Source: Coriaria nepalensis (lineage: Eukaryota > Streptophyta > Magnoliopsida > Cucurbitales > Coriariaceae). From it: a stretch of DNA of 64,000 bases. Every line of letters begins with the position of its first letter. Within the stretch, counting starts at the first letter, position 1. The stretch is taken from assembly GCA_027186245.1 (NCBI GenBank), contig CP114482.1, forward strand, positions 33,561,209-33,625,208, given 5' to 3'. This document shows positions 47,461 to 59,500 of the stretch, piece after piece. The translations under genes and the position numbers were made by a program. Under the pieces are notes generated by a model that worked only from the letters and a program-made list of their open reading frames with translations, was not told where the DNA came from and searched no databases.

Positions 47461-49090
47461 ATGTCTTTGATCAATAATCCTGTTACCATGTTACTAAATG
47501 AATACAAATTAACTAGTGATAATTTCATAAGAGAAATCAAACCTAAACATAGAATGAATATGTAAAAACCATAAGTTTGTCTTGACCGAGGAATGTCCTA
47601 AAGAGCCCGCTACCAATGTTGCTCGTAATGTATGAGAAAAGTATGACAATTGGATCCAATTCAATTACAAGGCAAAATGCTACATATTGATGAGCAGGAG
47701 TGTGTTCTTAGGAAGAAACATGAAAATCTGGAGCCTGCATGTGAGATATTATAATCTCTCCCAGCCTTGTTTGGACATCAATCTGACCAAAGTCATCATC
47801 AGGCTACTAAAACCTACATGAATGCCAAAATAAAGAAAGGAGTTTCTATTAGAGATCATATTTAGAACATGATCAACACGATATATGAGGCAAAAATTCA
47901 TGAGGCTATTATTGATGAGCGCACTCAAGTTAGCATCATACTTGAGTCACTCTCACTGACTTTTGATGCATTCACTACCAACTATGTTATGAACAAGTTA
48001 CAATACAACATGACTCAGTTGTTGAATGAACTGGAGACCTTTGAGACCCTTAATAAGGTGAGGTTCAAAGAGGGTAAAGCAAATGTTGTTGAACAAAAGC
48101 CATCTTCCTCTTATGTTAGGAACAATAAGAGAAAGAACATCAATGGAAAGGACAAGAAGGGAAAGAAAGCCAAAAAGTCACCTAAAGGCAAGGAGAACAA
48201 GAAGAAAGACAACTCCAAGAAAAAAGGAACTGAAGGGAAAGTGTTTCCATTATAGAGCTGATGGCCATTAGAAGAGAAACTGTAACAAGTATTTTTCAGA
48301 GCTAAAGGAGAAAAAGAAAAGTAAATATGATTTACTTGTTTTAGAAGCTTGTTTAGTGCAAGATGATTTGTCATCTTTAATATTAGATTCAGGAGCCACT
48401 AATCATATTTGTTCTTCTTTATAGATGCTTAGTTCTTTGAGGAAGCTTGTAGTTAGAGAAGTGACAATGAGAGTAGGTGGTGGTGCAATTGTTTCAGCTG
48501 AAGCAGTGGGAGTAGTTCATTTAGTTTTTAGTAATAATTATCATGTTTGGAACAATGTTTATTTTATTCCTTGATTTTGAAAAAATTTGATTTCTTTATT
48601 TATGTTGCATGAGCAAAATTTTGATATTTCTTTGATTGATAATGAGATTATTATTTCAAAAAATGCTTTGATATTTGTCATGTAAAATATACTAATGGAC
48701 TCTATCTGCTTACACCAGATGAAAGATCGTTAATATTCCATAATTATTTAAAGTAACAAATCATAAATGTAACAAACGACAAAAAGTTTCTCAAAATGAT
48801 GATATGTATCTTTGACATCTTCGATTAGGACATATCAATTTTGATAGGATAAATAGGTTAGTAAAGGATGGTCCTTTAAGAGAGCTAACTGTTGGCACTC
48901 TTCCTATTTGTGAATCATGTCTAGAAAGAAAGATAACTAAAAGACTTTTCTCTGCAAAAGGCTAAAAATCCAAAGAACCTCTTGAGTTAGTACATAGTGC
49001 CGTCTGTAGTCCTATAAATGTACAAGCAAGAGGTAGTTATAAATATTTCATCACTTCCATTGATGACTGTTCTAGATACGGATAGACTAC
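47461..49090 (+). mobile_element. Ty1/copia gag-protease-integrase remnant
   Basis: Gag starts at 47461 (MSLINNPVTMLLNEYKLTSD). Stops interrupt it; the core at 47869-48255 reads MINTIYEAKIHEAIIDERTQ, then IILESLSLTFDAF, NYVMNKLQYNMTQLLNELE and a long Lys-rich tail. A zinc-knuckle relic (CFHYRADGH) lies at about 48245, the protease at about 48380 (LILDSGATNHIC, catalytic DSGA intact), and GAG-pre-integrase at about 48810-48960 (Y-L-stop-H-L-R-L-G-H, the W codon now a stop; then ICESCLERKITKRLFSAKG). The integrase opening (PLELVHSAVCSPINV, YFITSIDDCSRYG) ends near 49090. RT is missing. Confidence 0.88.
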
Positions 49091-50802
49091 CATGCTAGTC
49101 GATTGAAATGGTATAAGATTGACTATCATGTCAATCACAATATATTATAATCAATCACAGTTGATCTGATAGTCTTAATTATTCGATCGTCTTATTAATT
49201 TTCCAAATTTACTATTTATCGCTCGTTTTTGGGTCATGAGCAAAACAAAAGCAAAAAAACCACAACCATAAAGAAACCTAGACATATCAAATTTGTGGAT
49301 ATGAGAATTAGAAATTAAAAAAAAAATCCAAAAATATTTCAAATTAAATCTAGAGGTTTTGTTATCTCAAAACTATTGAAAGGAAGTTATCAAAAAGAAA
49401 GAATGAAATCATAAGAAAGGATGAAATCATAAGAAAGAGAAGTTGAAAGTGAGAAAAAACCTATTAGAGAAAAAATTGAAAAAGAGATGAAAAACTTTGA
49501 CGTGGATAAAAAATGTGACTGAGAAAGAGAGGGAAGATGATATATTAGTACGGATAAGGTTAAATTAATAATTTGCCAACCTCAAATTGGAAAAAATGGA
49601 TGCTTTACCAATTTTTATAAGATTTGAACTATTTATTAAAATTGTACATGCTTAAAATCATGTTTGCCAAAGTTTTTATTATGTAATTATGTACAATTTA
49701 GGTGGTTATTTGTATTAAGAAAAGAGATAAATTATAATAAATTATTAAACTTTGAAATAATTATATTTAATTCCCTAATCTTTCAAAGTTCAATAAGAAT
49801 TTTATTTTGAAATTTTAATTATAATGAATAACTAATTTTATAAAAAATAATCTAATTTTTTTTAAATTTACTACAAATTAATATTTTCTTTATTTTAGCA
49901 CCAAAATATTATTTTCTTATTTTTAAACCATTTTGCTTTTCAAATCAATTTTTTATCTGTACGTCCTTTTAACACCACCTTCACAAGCCTTTTTAGAAAT
50001 ACTCTCAAATTCTAAATTGGGTAAGCAAAATTTTATACTAATTTCAAAATTGATCTTGAAATGTTACGAACTACTTTTCAAAACTCGTTGGACATCAAGA
50101 AAAAGAGAATTTTCAGCGGAGAATGATGGTCCTGGGAAAGAGTGGGAAAATGATTTTTTTTTTTTTTAGAACTTTTTATTTTGACAAATGAGGATGGAAG
50201 TTAAAAAAAATGGCTTGAAAATGAAAATTAAATTTTTTAGTTTCTCAAATTTAGAATTTTCAAATATTTTCAACAATGATAGTTGGCATTAGAGTGATGG
50301 TGAAAAGATGAAAATATAAAAAATTGATTTAAAAAATTAAAATAAGTTAAAAACGTGAAAATAAAGTTTTAAAGTTCAAAATAAAATAAAATAGTAATTT
50401 AGAGTATATTTTAAATTTTAGATTATATTTTACTTATTATAACTAATATTTCAAAATATAATATGAATAAAATTTTTATTATAATTATCTTAAAATTGTT
50501 AAAAAATTATTGTAATTTTCAAAAACATAAATTGATAATACTACCAAACTAAAAATTAAAGAAAGGTGGAAAAACAAAAAAAGAAAGGAGAGAGAGAGAG
50601 AGGGGGGAAGGGGAGCTAGAGAAACAATCATTTCAAAGTTCACTTCCACACATACACGCACTGTCTTTGAATCTCAAATCCAACTGTCTCCATCTTCCTA
50701 AACGTCCTCCCCTACCTCTCTGTCTCTTCTACCTCCACTCGCAACTTCGTTAATGCATTCATTCCCCCGCTAAATTATACCCCAAAAGCAAGAGAGAGAG
50801 AA
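49091..50802. other. intergenic, very AT-rich, no gene seen
   Basis: Only short chance frames. The last 200 bases, with a GA-rich tract and pyrimidine-rich stretches, are probably promoter and 5' UTR of the next gene. Confidence 0.6.
50586..50616. repeat. GA-rich microsatellite
   Basis: gaaaggagagagagagagag followed by a G-rich run, about 190 bp before the next ATG; a common plant core-promoter/5' UTR feature. Confidence 0.8.
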
Positions 50803-51470
50803 ATGTTAAACCCAGCAAATGACTTGGTACCTCAACCCTCATCTCCCTCCGACTCTTCCATTTCCTCCTCTGATCTCGATACTGAGGTACCAATTTCTGG
50901 ATTTCCTCTCATTGTTTTAAAATTATAATTTCTGTAATAGGTTTTACATTTCAAATTCATACTTTCCATTTTGTCGTTTTCCGGGTAAATTTTTTGCAGT
51001 CTACAGGTTCATTCTTCCATGATCGGAGCACGAGTTTAGGTACTCTGATGGGAGTGAACTTCCCAGCCATCACCTTCAGAGCTCCATCTCAGCATAGAGA
51101 CCCACGCGCAGCCAGCTCTACTGTAGGCGCGTCAAGGAGGAGTAAGAAAACCAAGAGGAAAACAGGTGCAAGAGCCGTGATTGTGGCAGATCGCAGGCGA
51201 AGGTGGTGGAGTCTATGCAGAGACGACGGCGTTAAGCCGGCTTCTTTGGGCGATTTTCTCGAGGTAGAAAGGAGATTCGGCGACGTTGCTTTTTACGGTA
51301 CGGCGGCGGAGCTGGAAGGAGTGGTGGATCAGCCGAGAAACGGACGGATATTATTCGCCAACGGGAGAGTACTTCCTCCCGAAGAGGCTGATGATGGGTC
51401 GTCGGCTACTGGGGCTCTCTGTAGGTTTTCGGTTTCCCTCACTGCTATATGCAGCGGTGGTCTGGGATGA
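50803..51470 (+). CDS. plant protein of unknown function, 184 aa
   Basis: Two exons: 50803-50886 (28 codons) and 51000-51470 (156 codons plus TGA), joined in phase across a 113-bp GT..AG intron (GAG|gtacca ... tttgcag|TCT). Residues 1-28 are Ser/Pro-rich and acidic at the end (SSPSDSSISSSDLDTE). Residues 29-47 read STGSFFHDRSTSLGTLMGV, which I recall from a conserved plant family without a known function. A basic cluster RRSKKTKRK lies near 74-82 and RRRRWWSLCRDD near 93-104, then an LGDFLEVERRFGD segment and a C-terminal FSVSLTAICSGGLG. No clear signal peptide or membrane segment; the basic clusters could be a nuclear signal (inference). GC content is markedly higher than the surrounding DNA, supporting a real gene. 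Confidence 0.85.
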
Positions 51471-52194
51471 GCAAAATTTTATATTTTTCATTTCTCTTTT
51501 TACTTCTTTTATTTTCATTTTTTCTTTTGGTTCCTTTTCAGATAATGTTAGATTCATGAATGGATGAATGTGGTGGAGGAAAGCAAGGGTCACTTTTGCT
51601 GGTGACTTTTGCTTTTCCTTTATAAATTTCTTAAATCTTGTCGAAGACAACTATTTCTTTCTTTCATTCGAGTACATAATAACTTAGAGACAAATTTTTT
51701 GAATTTTTGATTAGGTAAAAAAAAAAAAAAAAAAGGAGAAAAAATAAAATAAAAGCTTGTTCAAATGGTAGGGCATGTTCTCTAGGGTTTTAGTTAAATA
51801 GTCTTAATAAATAAAAATTTATAAAATAATTAATTTTTGTAAAATTTTGTTATGCCTCGTAAAAAAAACAAAAAATGAAGTTTGTTCAAATGGTATTCTC
51901 TTTTACTATTTATTTAAAAACTCATTATACTTTTACTTTTATAATCTTTTAGGCCAAACAAAAAAAATGAAACTATACTACCAGCAGCACATGCTAAGCT
52001 TTGTTGATCCGCGATGTCATATATTTTTAGTAGATCTTGGTAAGATTTATATATTTGGTAAATTTTATTTTATTTTATTTCATATTTTTCTACATTTTTT
52101 ACATCTCTTTTATGTTTTTCTTTTCTTTATGCATTTCAACTTATTATATAAGATTATGAATCTATATTCTACATTTATTTTAATATTTTTGGAT
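51471..52194. other. 3' flank and intergenic, no gene seen
   Basis: T-rich just after the stop (probable 3' UTR), an A run of about 18 at 51717, then AT-rich sequence up to the MULE. A 117-codon frame at 51847 is low-complexity and not convincing. Confidence 0.5.
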
Positions 52195-52395
52195 CACTGA
52201 ACTAAACCAAGATTTAAGTCTAGAGTCCACTAAATCTATATAGGTTTAGTTATTTCTGAATTGAGAACTCAATCTATTGAATTTTAGATTAAGAATTTAG
52301 TTCAATATTCTCAATCCATTGAGGAATTCTGGATTGAATTCTCGACTCACTAATTTTGGTACAGACATTTTTGAATCGAGATCTCGGTCCAGTTA
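52195..52395. repeat. MULE subterminal repeat block, left
   Basis: Repeated words of the kind (t/c)tgagaactcaatct and gaatt(c/t)(t/a)(g/a)gat, followed by gagatctcggtccag near 52378-52393. Same word family as 55180-55640 and 59050-59330. Confidence 0.5.
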
Positions 52396-52461
52396 CTTAA
52401 GTGTTGTTGTTATATTTTGTTATATTTTGTTTGTTGATTTTAAATTATTTATTTTGCAGAA

Positions 52462-55035
52462 ATGGAATCGTCTGTATAAATAACTATATGTTTCGATGGA
52501 GAATGAAAGCATGATGAGACCTCGAAGCTGTCGAAATACTAGCAGACTCACAAGGACGGATGAGTGTTGCAGTTGAAACTAGTGTAAAATTTAATGAGTT
52601 ATTAGAGATTGTCTACAATGCTATCAACATTAATCCTAATGAATTTGGCTTGAAATTAGTGTACAAGCCGACATCCTCATTTATCACACATCCGATGTTT
52701 ATAGAAAAAGATGTAAATGTGAAGTCATTTAGAGTGTACTTATGTTCGAGAGTGGTAGATAAATCTCCACTTTACATGATGTTGATTCCAAGAGGGACAA
52801 GCGATACACATGTTCAAGAGCAACACCAATTATCTGATCCTAGTAATGATGATAATGTGAAATTTATGAATTATGATGATGGTAGTGACATATATCTATT
52901 TGGAAGAGGATGAGTCGGAGTCCGAGGACGAGGTTGAGGTGGAAGAGGATGAGTCCGAGTCCGAGGACAAGGTTGAGGTCGAGGTTGAGAATGTGGATGA
53001 CGAAAGTGAGAACAGAGGAAGAATGTGGTAAACATTAGAACAACGAAATCAATCCTAATTCGGTTTTGTACGAGGATGACTACTTTCTAAGAGTAGTACT
53101 TCTCATCATATACCTAATGATTTATCGGTTGTTGAGAATCCAAGCAAACCGCAACTTATTCATGAGTTGTCGATACCATTTCTATCACAACATAAAAATG
53201 AAATTGAAGAAAAGGGTGAGGAAGAAGAGAGTAATGATGATACTCGCAATGTTTTTTTCCACTATTTCTCACCCCAAGTTTTCGCCTAAAGAGTTTTTGG
53301 GCAATCAAAGTCATTCCCCCCAATTATTTATTCTCAAATGGAGAAGAGTTTTATTGTAATTAGTTTTTTCCATTGAAAAATTACCTAAAGGTAAGTCTAC
53401 ATATGCATACCATCTGATGTAATATTGAATTCAAAGTGAACAGATCGAATAAGACTACATTTGTTGTTGTGTGTATTGATCCAAATTTCCAGTGGTGGCT
53501 CCGTGCTACAGAAAGGAAAGATTCTTCATTTTTCCAAATTCAAATTTATAAAGACCAACACACTTACTCTTCTCCATACAAGCAAAACATGCATCGGCAA
53601 ACATCTGCATCTATAATTGAACAACATGTGATTAATAGTTATATAGGTTCTAACCAAGGTCCTACCCCAAAGATGATCAAATATGAAGCCCTTCATGATC
53701 TGAAGGTAGATACTACTTATTGGAAAGCATGAAAAGTTGGGCCTATTGCACATGACTTTGTTTAGGGTATTGCCATGTTACTCGACCATGATGAAAGTGA
53801 TCAATCTGAAGACTATAACTGCACTTATGACGGATGGAGAAAGAGATTTATTTATCTTTTTATGGATGTATAACATCCACATCCATCAAGGGGTTTCAAT
53901 TCATGTGAAGGGTTATTTGTATAGATGGTATATTTCTGAAGTCCAAATACAATGACACGCTTCTAATAACTACAACCGCATATCATGGTAACATACATCA
54001 TTATCCGATAACATGGGCTATAGTCAATTTGGAGAATGAAGCATCTTGGACTTAGTTCTTGTCTAGGCTGCAAGAAAAGATACTCAATGCCATTGATTTA
54101 GTATTTGTATATGATCGTTGACAGATGTATGAAAATTGCTATGTGAAGTGCTTACCTTAATTCAAAACACGTTACATGTATTTAGTACATAAGGTAAAAC
54201 ATCAAGTCAAGATCCAAGAGTGGTGGAATAGTCTATTTATTCAAGAGTGCATCTAAAGCATACAAGGGTGAAGAGTTTAACTTATACTTCAATGAGATCA
54301 TGCATTGCATCCTAGTGTAGCAATGTACTTAGACACAATTAGATTTGAACAATGGTCAAGAGTTCATTTTAGTGGTCTTAGATACGACATTATGACAAAT
54401 AATAATTTTGAGGCTCATAATACTGCATTGAATGATGCATGTGAATATCCAATTGTAGCCTTGCTTAACAGTATCAGTAAAATAATGATGATTTAGTTCA
54501 TTGCTGGAAGACACGCAGCCAATACCGATTGATGCATTCCCAAGGTAGAGAAACTGCTAAGAACAAGACATGATGAATCATCAACAATGAAGGTTGATAT
54601 GCTGGACAAGTTTACGTATGAGGTTACCGGTGGTGCTACTAATGCTCTTATCAACTTAGGTGAAATAATTTGCACATATAAGGTATTTGACTTGGATAAG
54701 ATATTGTGCTCTCATGTCGTAGCAGCAATGATGTCAAATAATGTGGATGTTTATATGTTATATTTACCATTTTACTTGACTGAGAATTAGAATGACGTGT
54801 ATGCAAACTAAGTTTTTCCTATGCCACTGACCAGTGAGTCGGAATTTCAAGAAGGATCTATTGATGAAGGTTCTGCCACCCATCATGCCTCAATGGAGTG
54901 GAAGACCAAAAAGCATATGTATTCCTTCAATCGAGGAACAAACACTAGGGAGAAAAAAGTATTGCAGTTGCAACAAATTTGGAAACAAGGGAAAAATATG
55001 TCAGAACCCGACTCCACCTCTATTTAAAAATGTTT
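52462..55035 (+). pseudogene. mudrA-like MULE transposase
   Basis: N-terminal region with an early stop (MESSV-stop, then ITICFDGE), followed by an open stretch at 52560-52913 (MSVAVETSVKFNELLEIVYN, FGLKLVYKP). An acidic 13-residue repeat (EEDESESEDEVEV) occurs twice at 52902-52979 with a 39-bp period. The MuDR zinc-binding domain lies near 53430-53580 (IEFKVNRSNKTTFVVVCIDP, WWLRATERKDSSFF). The MULE DDE core lies near 53910-54110 (VICIDGIFLKSKYNDTLLIT, IHHYPITWAIVNLENEASWT) and the C-terminal domain at 54305-54490 (RFEQWSRVHFSGLRYDIMTN). A SWIM finger at about 54660-54730 (CTYKVFDLDKILCSHVVAAM) has one Cys changed to Tyr. A zinc-knuckle relic lies at about 54960-55010. Multiple stops and frameshifts. 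Confidence 0.85.
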
Positions 55036-55179
55036 AGTGAACTTTTTAATATTTATCGACTTGGTTGTTTTATTTTTGTATAGTGATTCCTCATGCATAT
55101 GACTTACTATTTTGATTGTTATAAAAAACTAAAAATACTTTTGTCTCAACATAACTTTTAAGAAACTATTTTTCTGACC

Positions 55180-55640
55180 TTTTAGACTGAGACCTCGATC
55201 TCTAGACCGAGAAATCAATTTAGATTGGGAACTCAAATAGCATGCTCAATTTAGGGTGAGAACTTGGTCTCTATATTGGGAAGTAGGATCAATTTCTCGA
55301 TTTGGATTCTTAAAGTGGGATCAATTTCTCAATTTGGATTCATAAAGTGGGATCAATTTCTCAATTTGAAATCAGTTTGGAGCAGGAACTTAGACTAAGT
55401 ACTCAATCTAGGCCAATAACTTGATCTCTATAGCGGGAATCGAGACTGAGTTCTAGGTCAGGATTGTTAGAAAGATGCTTCTAACTTTCTAGACCGAGAA
55501 CCCGGTCTCTTGATCGGGAAGCGAGAACTTATGCTAGAATTGGAAATTGGATCGAGTTATCAGTTTTGAAGGAAGAAACATGATTTCTGATCGGTCTAGA
55601 GAGTGATAATCAGTCTATAGATCGGTAACTTAAACCAAGT
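55180..55640. repeat. MULE internal repeat block
   Basis: Many variants of gaga(c/t)c(t/g)agatc and 'gggatcaatttctca(a/g)tttgga' (three close copies at about 55276-55370) just after the transposase gene. Confidence 0.65.
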
Positions 55641-55651
55641 TCCTAGTCTAT

Positions 55652-55886
55652 ACTCAAACCCTAATAATACCATAAATCTTAAACTCAAAACCATAAACCT
55701 TAAACTCTTTTACCCTAGACTCTCAACCCTAAAACCTATAATGTAAATACTAACCTTAGACGCTAAAATCCTAAATATTAACCTTAGATCCTAAACCATA
55801 AACTTAAACCCTAAATCATAAACCATAAATTATACACCCTAAACATTAAATCTTAAATCTTAAATCCTAAATCCTAAACCCTATAA
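55652..55886. repeat. degenerate telomere-like repeat tract
   Basis: About 235 bp of loosely repeated (C)CCTAAA variants (aaaccctaa, taaatcctaa, aaccataaac), ending in taaatcctaaaccctataaa. No long pure run, so an old or degenerate interstitial telomeric repeat rather than a recent telomere addition. Confidence 0.6.
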
Positions 55887-56009
55887 ATGTATATAAATGT
55901 CTTTCATTATCTTATGCCAGAACTTTATGTGATCGTTTTTTACATAATGTAATGGAAATCCCATCATATAGAACTCTAAACACTTAATACTCCATCCCCC
56001 AAAATTCCC

Positions 56010-58960
56010 GGTTTTTCAACTTTGTGGTACCTCGAGTGTCTCTAGTTCCTCCTCAACTTGTGACTGTACTCCATGACTCGAGGTAATTGTGCGTAAACGT
56101 CTTAAGTAGTGAGATTATCTACTTTAGGAAGATCTTCCTTCAAATCCATGAGATATATAGTCCAAGAAGTGAGGTTCACAACTAAGGCAACCTAATGCAC
56201 CTCTCTAGTATTTTGAGGAAAGAACATAGTGTGCACGTCCCCCCAAGCAATGCTTGCCACCTCCCCCTTATCTCGTGATGTACCTAAGATAAAAAGATAC
56301 ATATTGCGTTAAATTTGAACAAGTTTACTAACAAAACCATAAGATTCAATTTCAATATATACGTTATCCGGACCCTACACCTCCTTTCTCATTCCACAGA
56401 AGGTAGCGCCGAAGAGATCATCTAAAGTTGCCACCGAATTTTTCTCAAGATGAGGGAATAATTGAGGGAACTTTCTGTATTGCCTTCAAATCAGTGGCAA
56501 TGCTTCATTAGTATGTTGTCAATAGTTTCATAAGCTATGTAAATAAACAAATTTAATTAAAAAAAACTAATAGAATAATAGAAATAAAAATATTTACTTT
56601 GGTCCACAACCAATCTCCCAAGGTCTTTATTGTCTTGAAAATATTTTTATTGGCCTTCTTCCCAATTAACAATTTGATGTCCGAGGCTTTTCTCTTAGTG
56701 ACCTATTTCCTAATAGCTTTTTTCGTGGCTTCGTCAGGTTCATGGAATGGATCTAGCGTCAACACATCACGCTTCCATATTTCAGAATCTACTTTAGATT
56801 CAAATAAGGAGACTTAAGATATCGACTTCTCTTCCTCTTCCCCAATGATCTGGGCTTGCTATCTAGCATTGCATAGCTAGGTATGCTCTTCACATCGTGA
56901 CTATTACAATCTTCTGCTCCCCTTACAAAAAAAAGTACATAGAAAAATAAATAATATAAAAAATAAATAATATAAAAAATAAAATATAAAAATAAATGCA
57001 AAATTAATTATTTACCAGGTCTAGCTACCGCGAAATCATCCACGAGTGCATTTGATGGGACATCCATGTTTAAGGGGGATCAACACCTACATACCAAATG
57101 ACATGAATAATTAATTAACAAAAATTAAGTGATTAAAAATTAATTAATATGAAGGATAAAATACGAAAATAAATATAAAATTAATTTCTTATAGAATCTA
57201 GCTACAAAGACATCATCCATAAGTACATTTACTAGGACCTCCATGTCTAGTGGGGGGGATCGACACCTATATACCAAAAAATATGAATAATTAATTGTAG
57301 TTAAAAATATAAATAATATTAAGAAGAGAATTTTAAAAAAATTAAGCAATTACTTACCGAGGCCAACTACCGGGACATCGGTAGGTGCAATTGCTAGGCC
57401 CATATCTAAAATATGATCTTCATGCTCATTAAACATATCATGCCTAAACGAGCTTGTTGTGAAGGAGCCTCATCATCTCAACCAAAGAGCTAATATACCA
57501 CCCGATCTAATTTATCACGGATCGCCTCAACGACATGCTCCCGCCTACTCAGTCTCTCGCTGACGGTGTGCTCTAGCCCCCGAACCTATGCTCGAGTTCC
57601 CCAGCTCTCTGGCCGAGATCATCTACCTTCCCATATATTCTATGCATGAAGTATAGCAACTCCCAGTTAAAAATCTACAGCTGCTTCTTCTTCTCGATGG
57701 AGGTGGAGAATATTATCGCTCATCCACTCCCTTATACTCCTCCTCAACCTCCCAAACATCATCTCCCCCACCCTCTTTTTCCACCTCATCTTGATATATA
57801 TCATCTCCCCCATCTCATCTCGTGCTGCCCTCACACAATTGATATTTACATCCTCTTCCTCATCGCTGAACTAGTCAATGCTGATATAAGACTCAGATTC
57901 CTCTTCCGTTTTGTAAGATTCCATGCACTTTAACATGTACATTTAATGTTAGATTTAATGAAAGTCTGTTATTTTAGTAATTACAATAAAATAAAATAAA
58001 AACCATAAAAGCTAACATTTGCTTTGTTCAAAGTCTTTGGGATCTTCTTCTACGACGACATAAGCATATTTGCATACCCCGATTGTTTTGTCCCCCAGTT
58101 AAGGATTCGTGGCCTATCGGTCGTTTCTAAATGAATCCTAAATTCCTCTCCAAAGCTAGGAATAACTTCAAAAACTCAAACATGTAAAGTAATTTAAAAA
58201 TAATTGACAAAGGCCGAACTGAAATATTAGAAATATACTATTTAATTAAAATATAATTGAGAGTAATAATTATCTCGAAATTGTATGAAAAAAAATATAT
58301 ATAAATCCATGGTTTCAACCTTACCATCTCTTCTTCTAGCAGTTATTATGGCCTTCTTTTTGAGGTCGTCTTATGTATTTGATGGTTATCTTGTATACTG
58401 ATTTACCTCAAGGATAACTATTGAAGTATTCTAAGTCCGAGATCATGGATATGTAACTATCCTTAAGGTTATTCTTTTTTACTATATCTAAAAGGGCCCA
58501 AGAAGTAAACAAAGTGTAATTTCACATTCTCTTCTTCAACCTTCCTCTTTTAAATAGGATCTTCGCTCCTTTTACTTTTAGAGATTTTGTTGAACATGTC
58601 CATGAATTCACTATATTTAAATTTTGTTTTCACTCTGAAATAATTATCCATAGGTTCTATATTATTCAGTAGTCTATGAGGTACGGCTAGTGGGTCATGA
58701 CACTTTAGTCTGGTGACTAGAGCGAACTCATATTGTGAGTACCGAAGAGGACGCCCATTTATGGAGAACCTTGCCTCATACTTCTTTGGGTTCTGAAGTA
58801 GATAAAGTATCAAGGGTAAGGCTAACTGATCGGAGAAAAACAGTCTTGGATCCATATCCAGAAATGCCCAAAGAATGATGCCCTGAACATTTCTAACTCT
58901 CTCAGATTCAACTTCTCTTTACTCTCATTAATCATCTCATGCAGCCTCGATCGTAAAGTA
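56010..58960 (-). pseudogene. DUF1985-Ulp1-like protease gene of the MULE
   Basis: Minus strand. The DUF1985 region at 58960-58550 reads LEMFRASFFGHF, then across a frameshift MDPRLFFSDQLALPLILYLL, FSINGRPLRYSQYEFALVTR and LKCHDPLAVP. At about 58440 follows DLEYFNSYP, a stop in place of W, and GKSVYKITIKYI. An acidic middle lies near 57850-57680 (GGDDIYQDEVEKEGGGDDVW). At about 56270-56080 the Ulp1 (C48) catalytic end is visible: WGDVHTMFFPQNTREVH, a stop in place of W, VALVVNLTSWTIYLMDLKED, retaining the catalytic His and a following Asp. The Cys-bearing C-terminus is not seen. Ulp1 enzymes process SUMO; these transposon-borne ones have no settled role. The gene is dead here. Confidence 0.7.
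57010..57420 (-). repeat. three tandem exon-like units
   Basis: Three related segments about 170-185 bp apart on the minus strand, each starting ATGG(A/G)(T/G) and reading like MDVPSNALVDDFAVARPG, MEVLVNVLMDDVFVARF and MGLAIAPTDVPVVGL. Each is followed by a gtaa donor-like word and an AT-rich intron-like spacer. They suggest exon duplication within the Ulp1-type gene. Confidence 0.55.
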
Positions 58961-59049
58961 CTTATGAAACTAAAATGATGATCATGGCACAAGATAGATT
59001 AAAAATGTTACATAATGAGTTACATAATAAATTAAAAAATTATAGTAAA

Positions 59050-59330
59050 TAGTTTGGTTCAGAACGAGATCTAAGATCTCATATCGAGAACTCGATCAAG
59101 ATTCACCAATTTTGGTGATTCGAGACCGAGAACCCAGACATAGGTCTCGGTCTAGGATCACAAAAATTTGTGAACCTAGAACAAGAGTTCAGACTGAGTT
59201 TTTAGTCTGGGATCACCAAAATTTGGTGAACCAGATCGAGAACCCACATTAAGAAATCAGTTTGGAATCATAGAGAACTCGGTTTGTGATCCCAGACCGA
59301 GTTCGAGATCACCCAAACCTATTTTTTGGT
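59050..59330. repeat. MULE subterminal repeat block, right
   Basis: Alternating gagaccgagaaccc, ggtctcggtctaggatcac and 'caaaaatttg(t/g)tgaacc' words, with several short inverted pairs. Confidence 0.6.
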
Positions 59331-59378
59331 CTCAAACCATAAACACCTCATCAATAGATTCACAACTCTATTCCCTAA

Positions 59379-59500
59379 CTAATTCCTATCAATTTCATTC
59401 AAGTTTGGGACTATCGAGGGAATTTCATCGAACACTTTATGTGCATAACTAATATTTTTAATATTCAATCTCACATTTACATGTTTGGTCATCAACAACT
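59379..59500 (-). pseudogene. possible captured PPR gene fragment
   Basis: The minus-strand frame ends NISYAHKVFDEIPSIVPNLN, very like the 'YAHKVFDEIP' start of a plant pentatricopeptide repeat. Only one partial repeat is visible, inside the right end of the MULE, which often capture gene pieces. Weak. Confidence 0.3.

Noticed and set aside
48111..48374. Minus-strand Phe/Leu-rich frame
   Set aside because: Antisense of the Lys-rich tail of copia gag.
57646..57933. Plus-strand Pro/His-rich 95-codon frame
   Set aside because: Antisense of the acidic middle part of the Ulp1-type gene.
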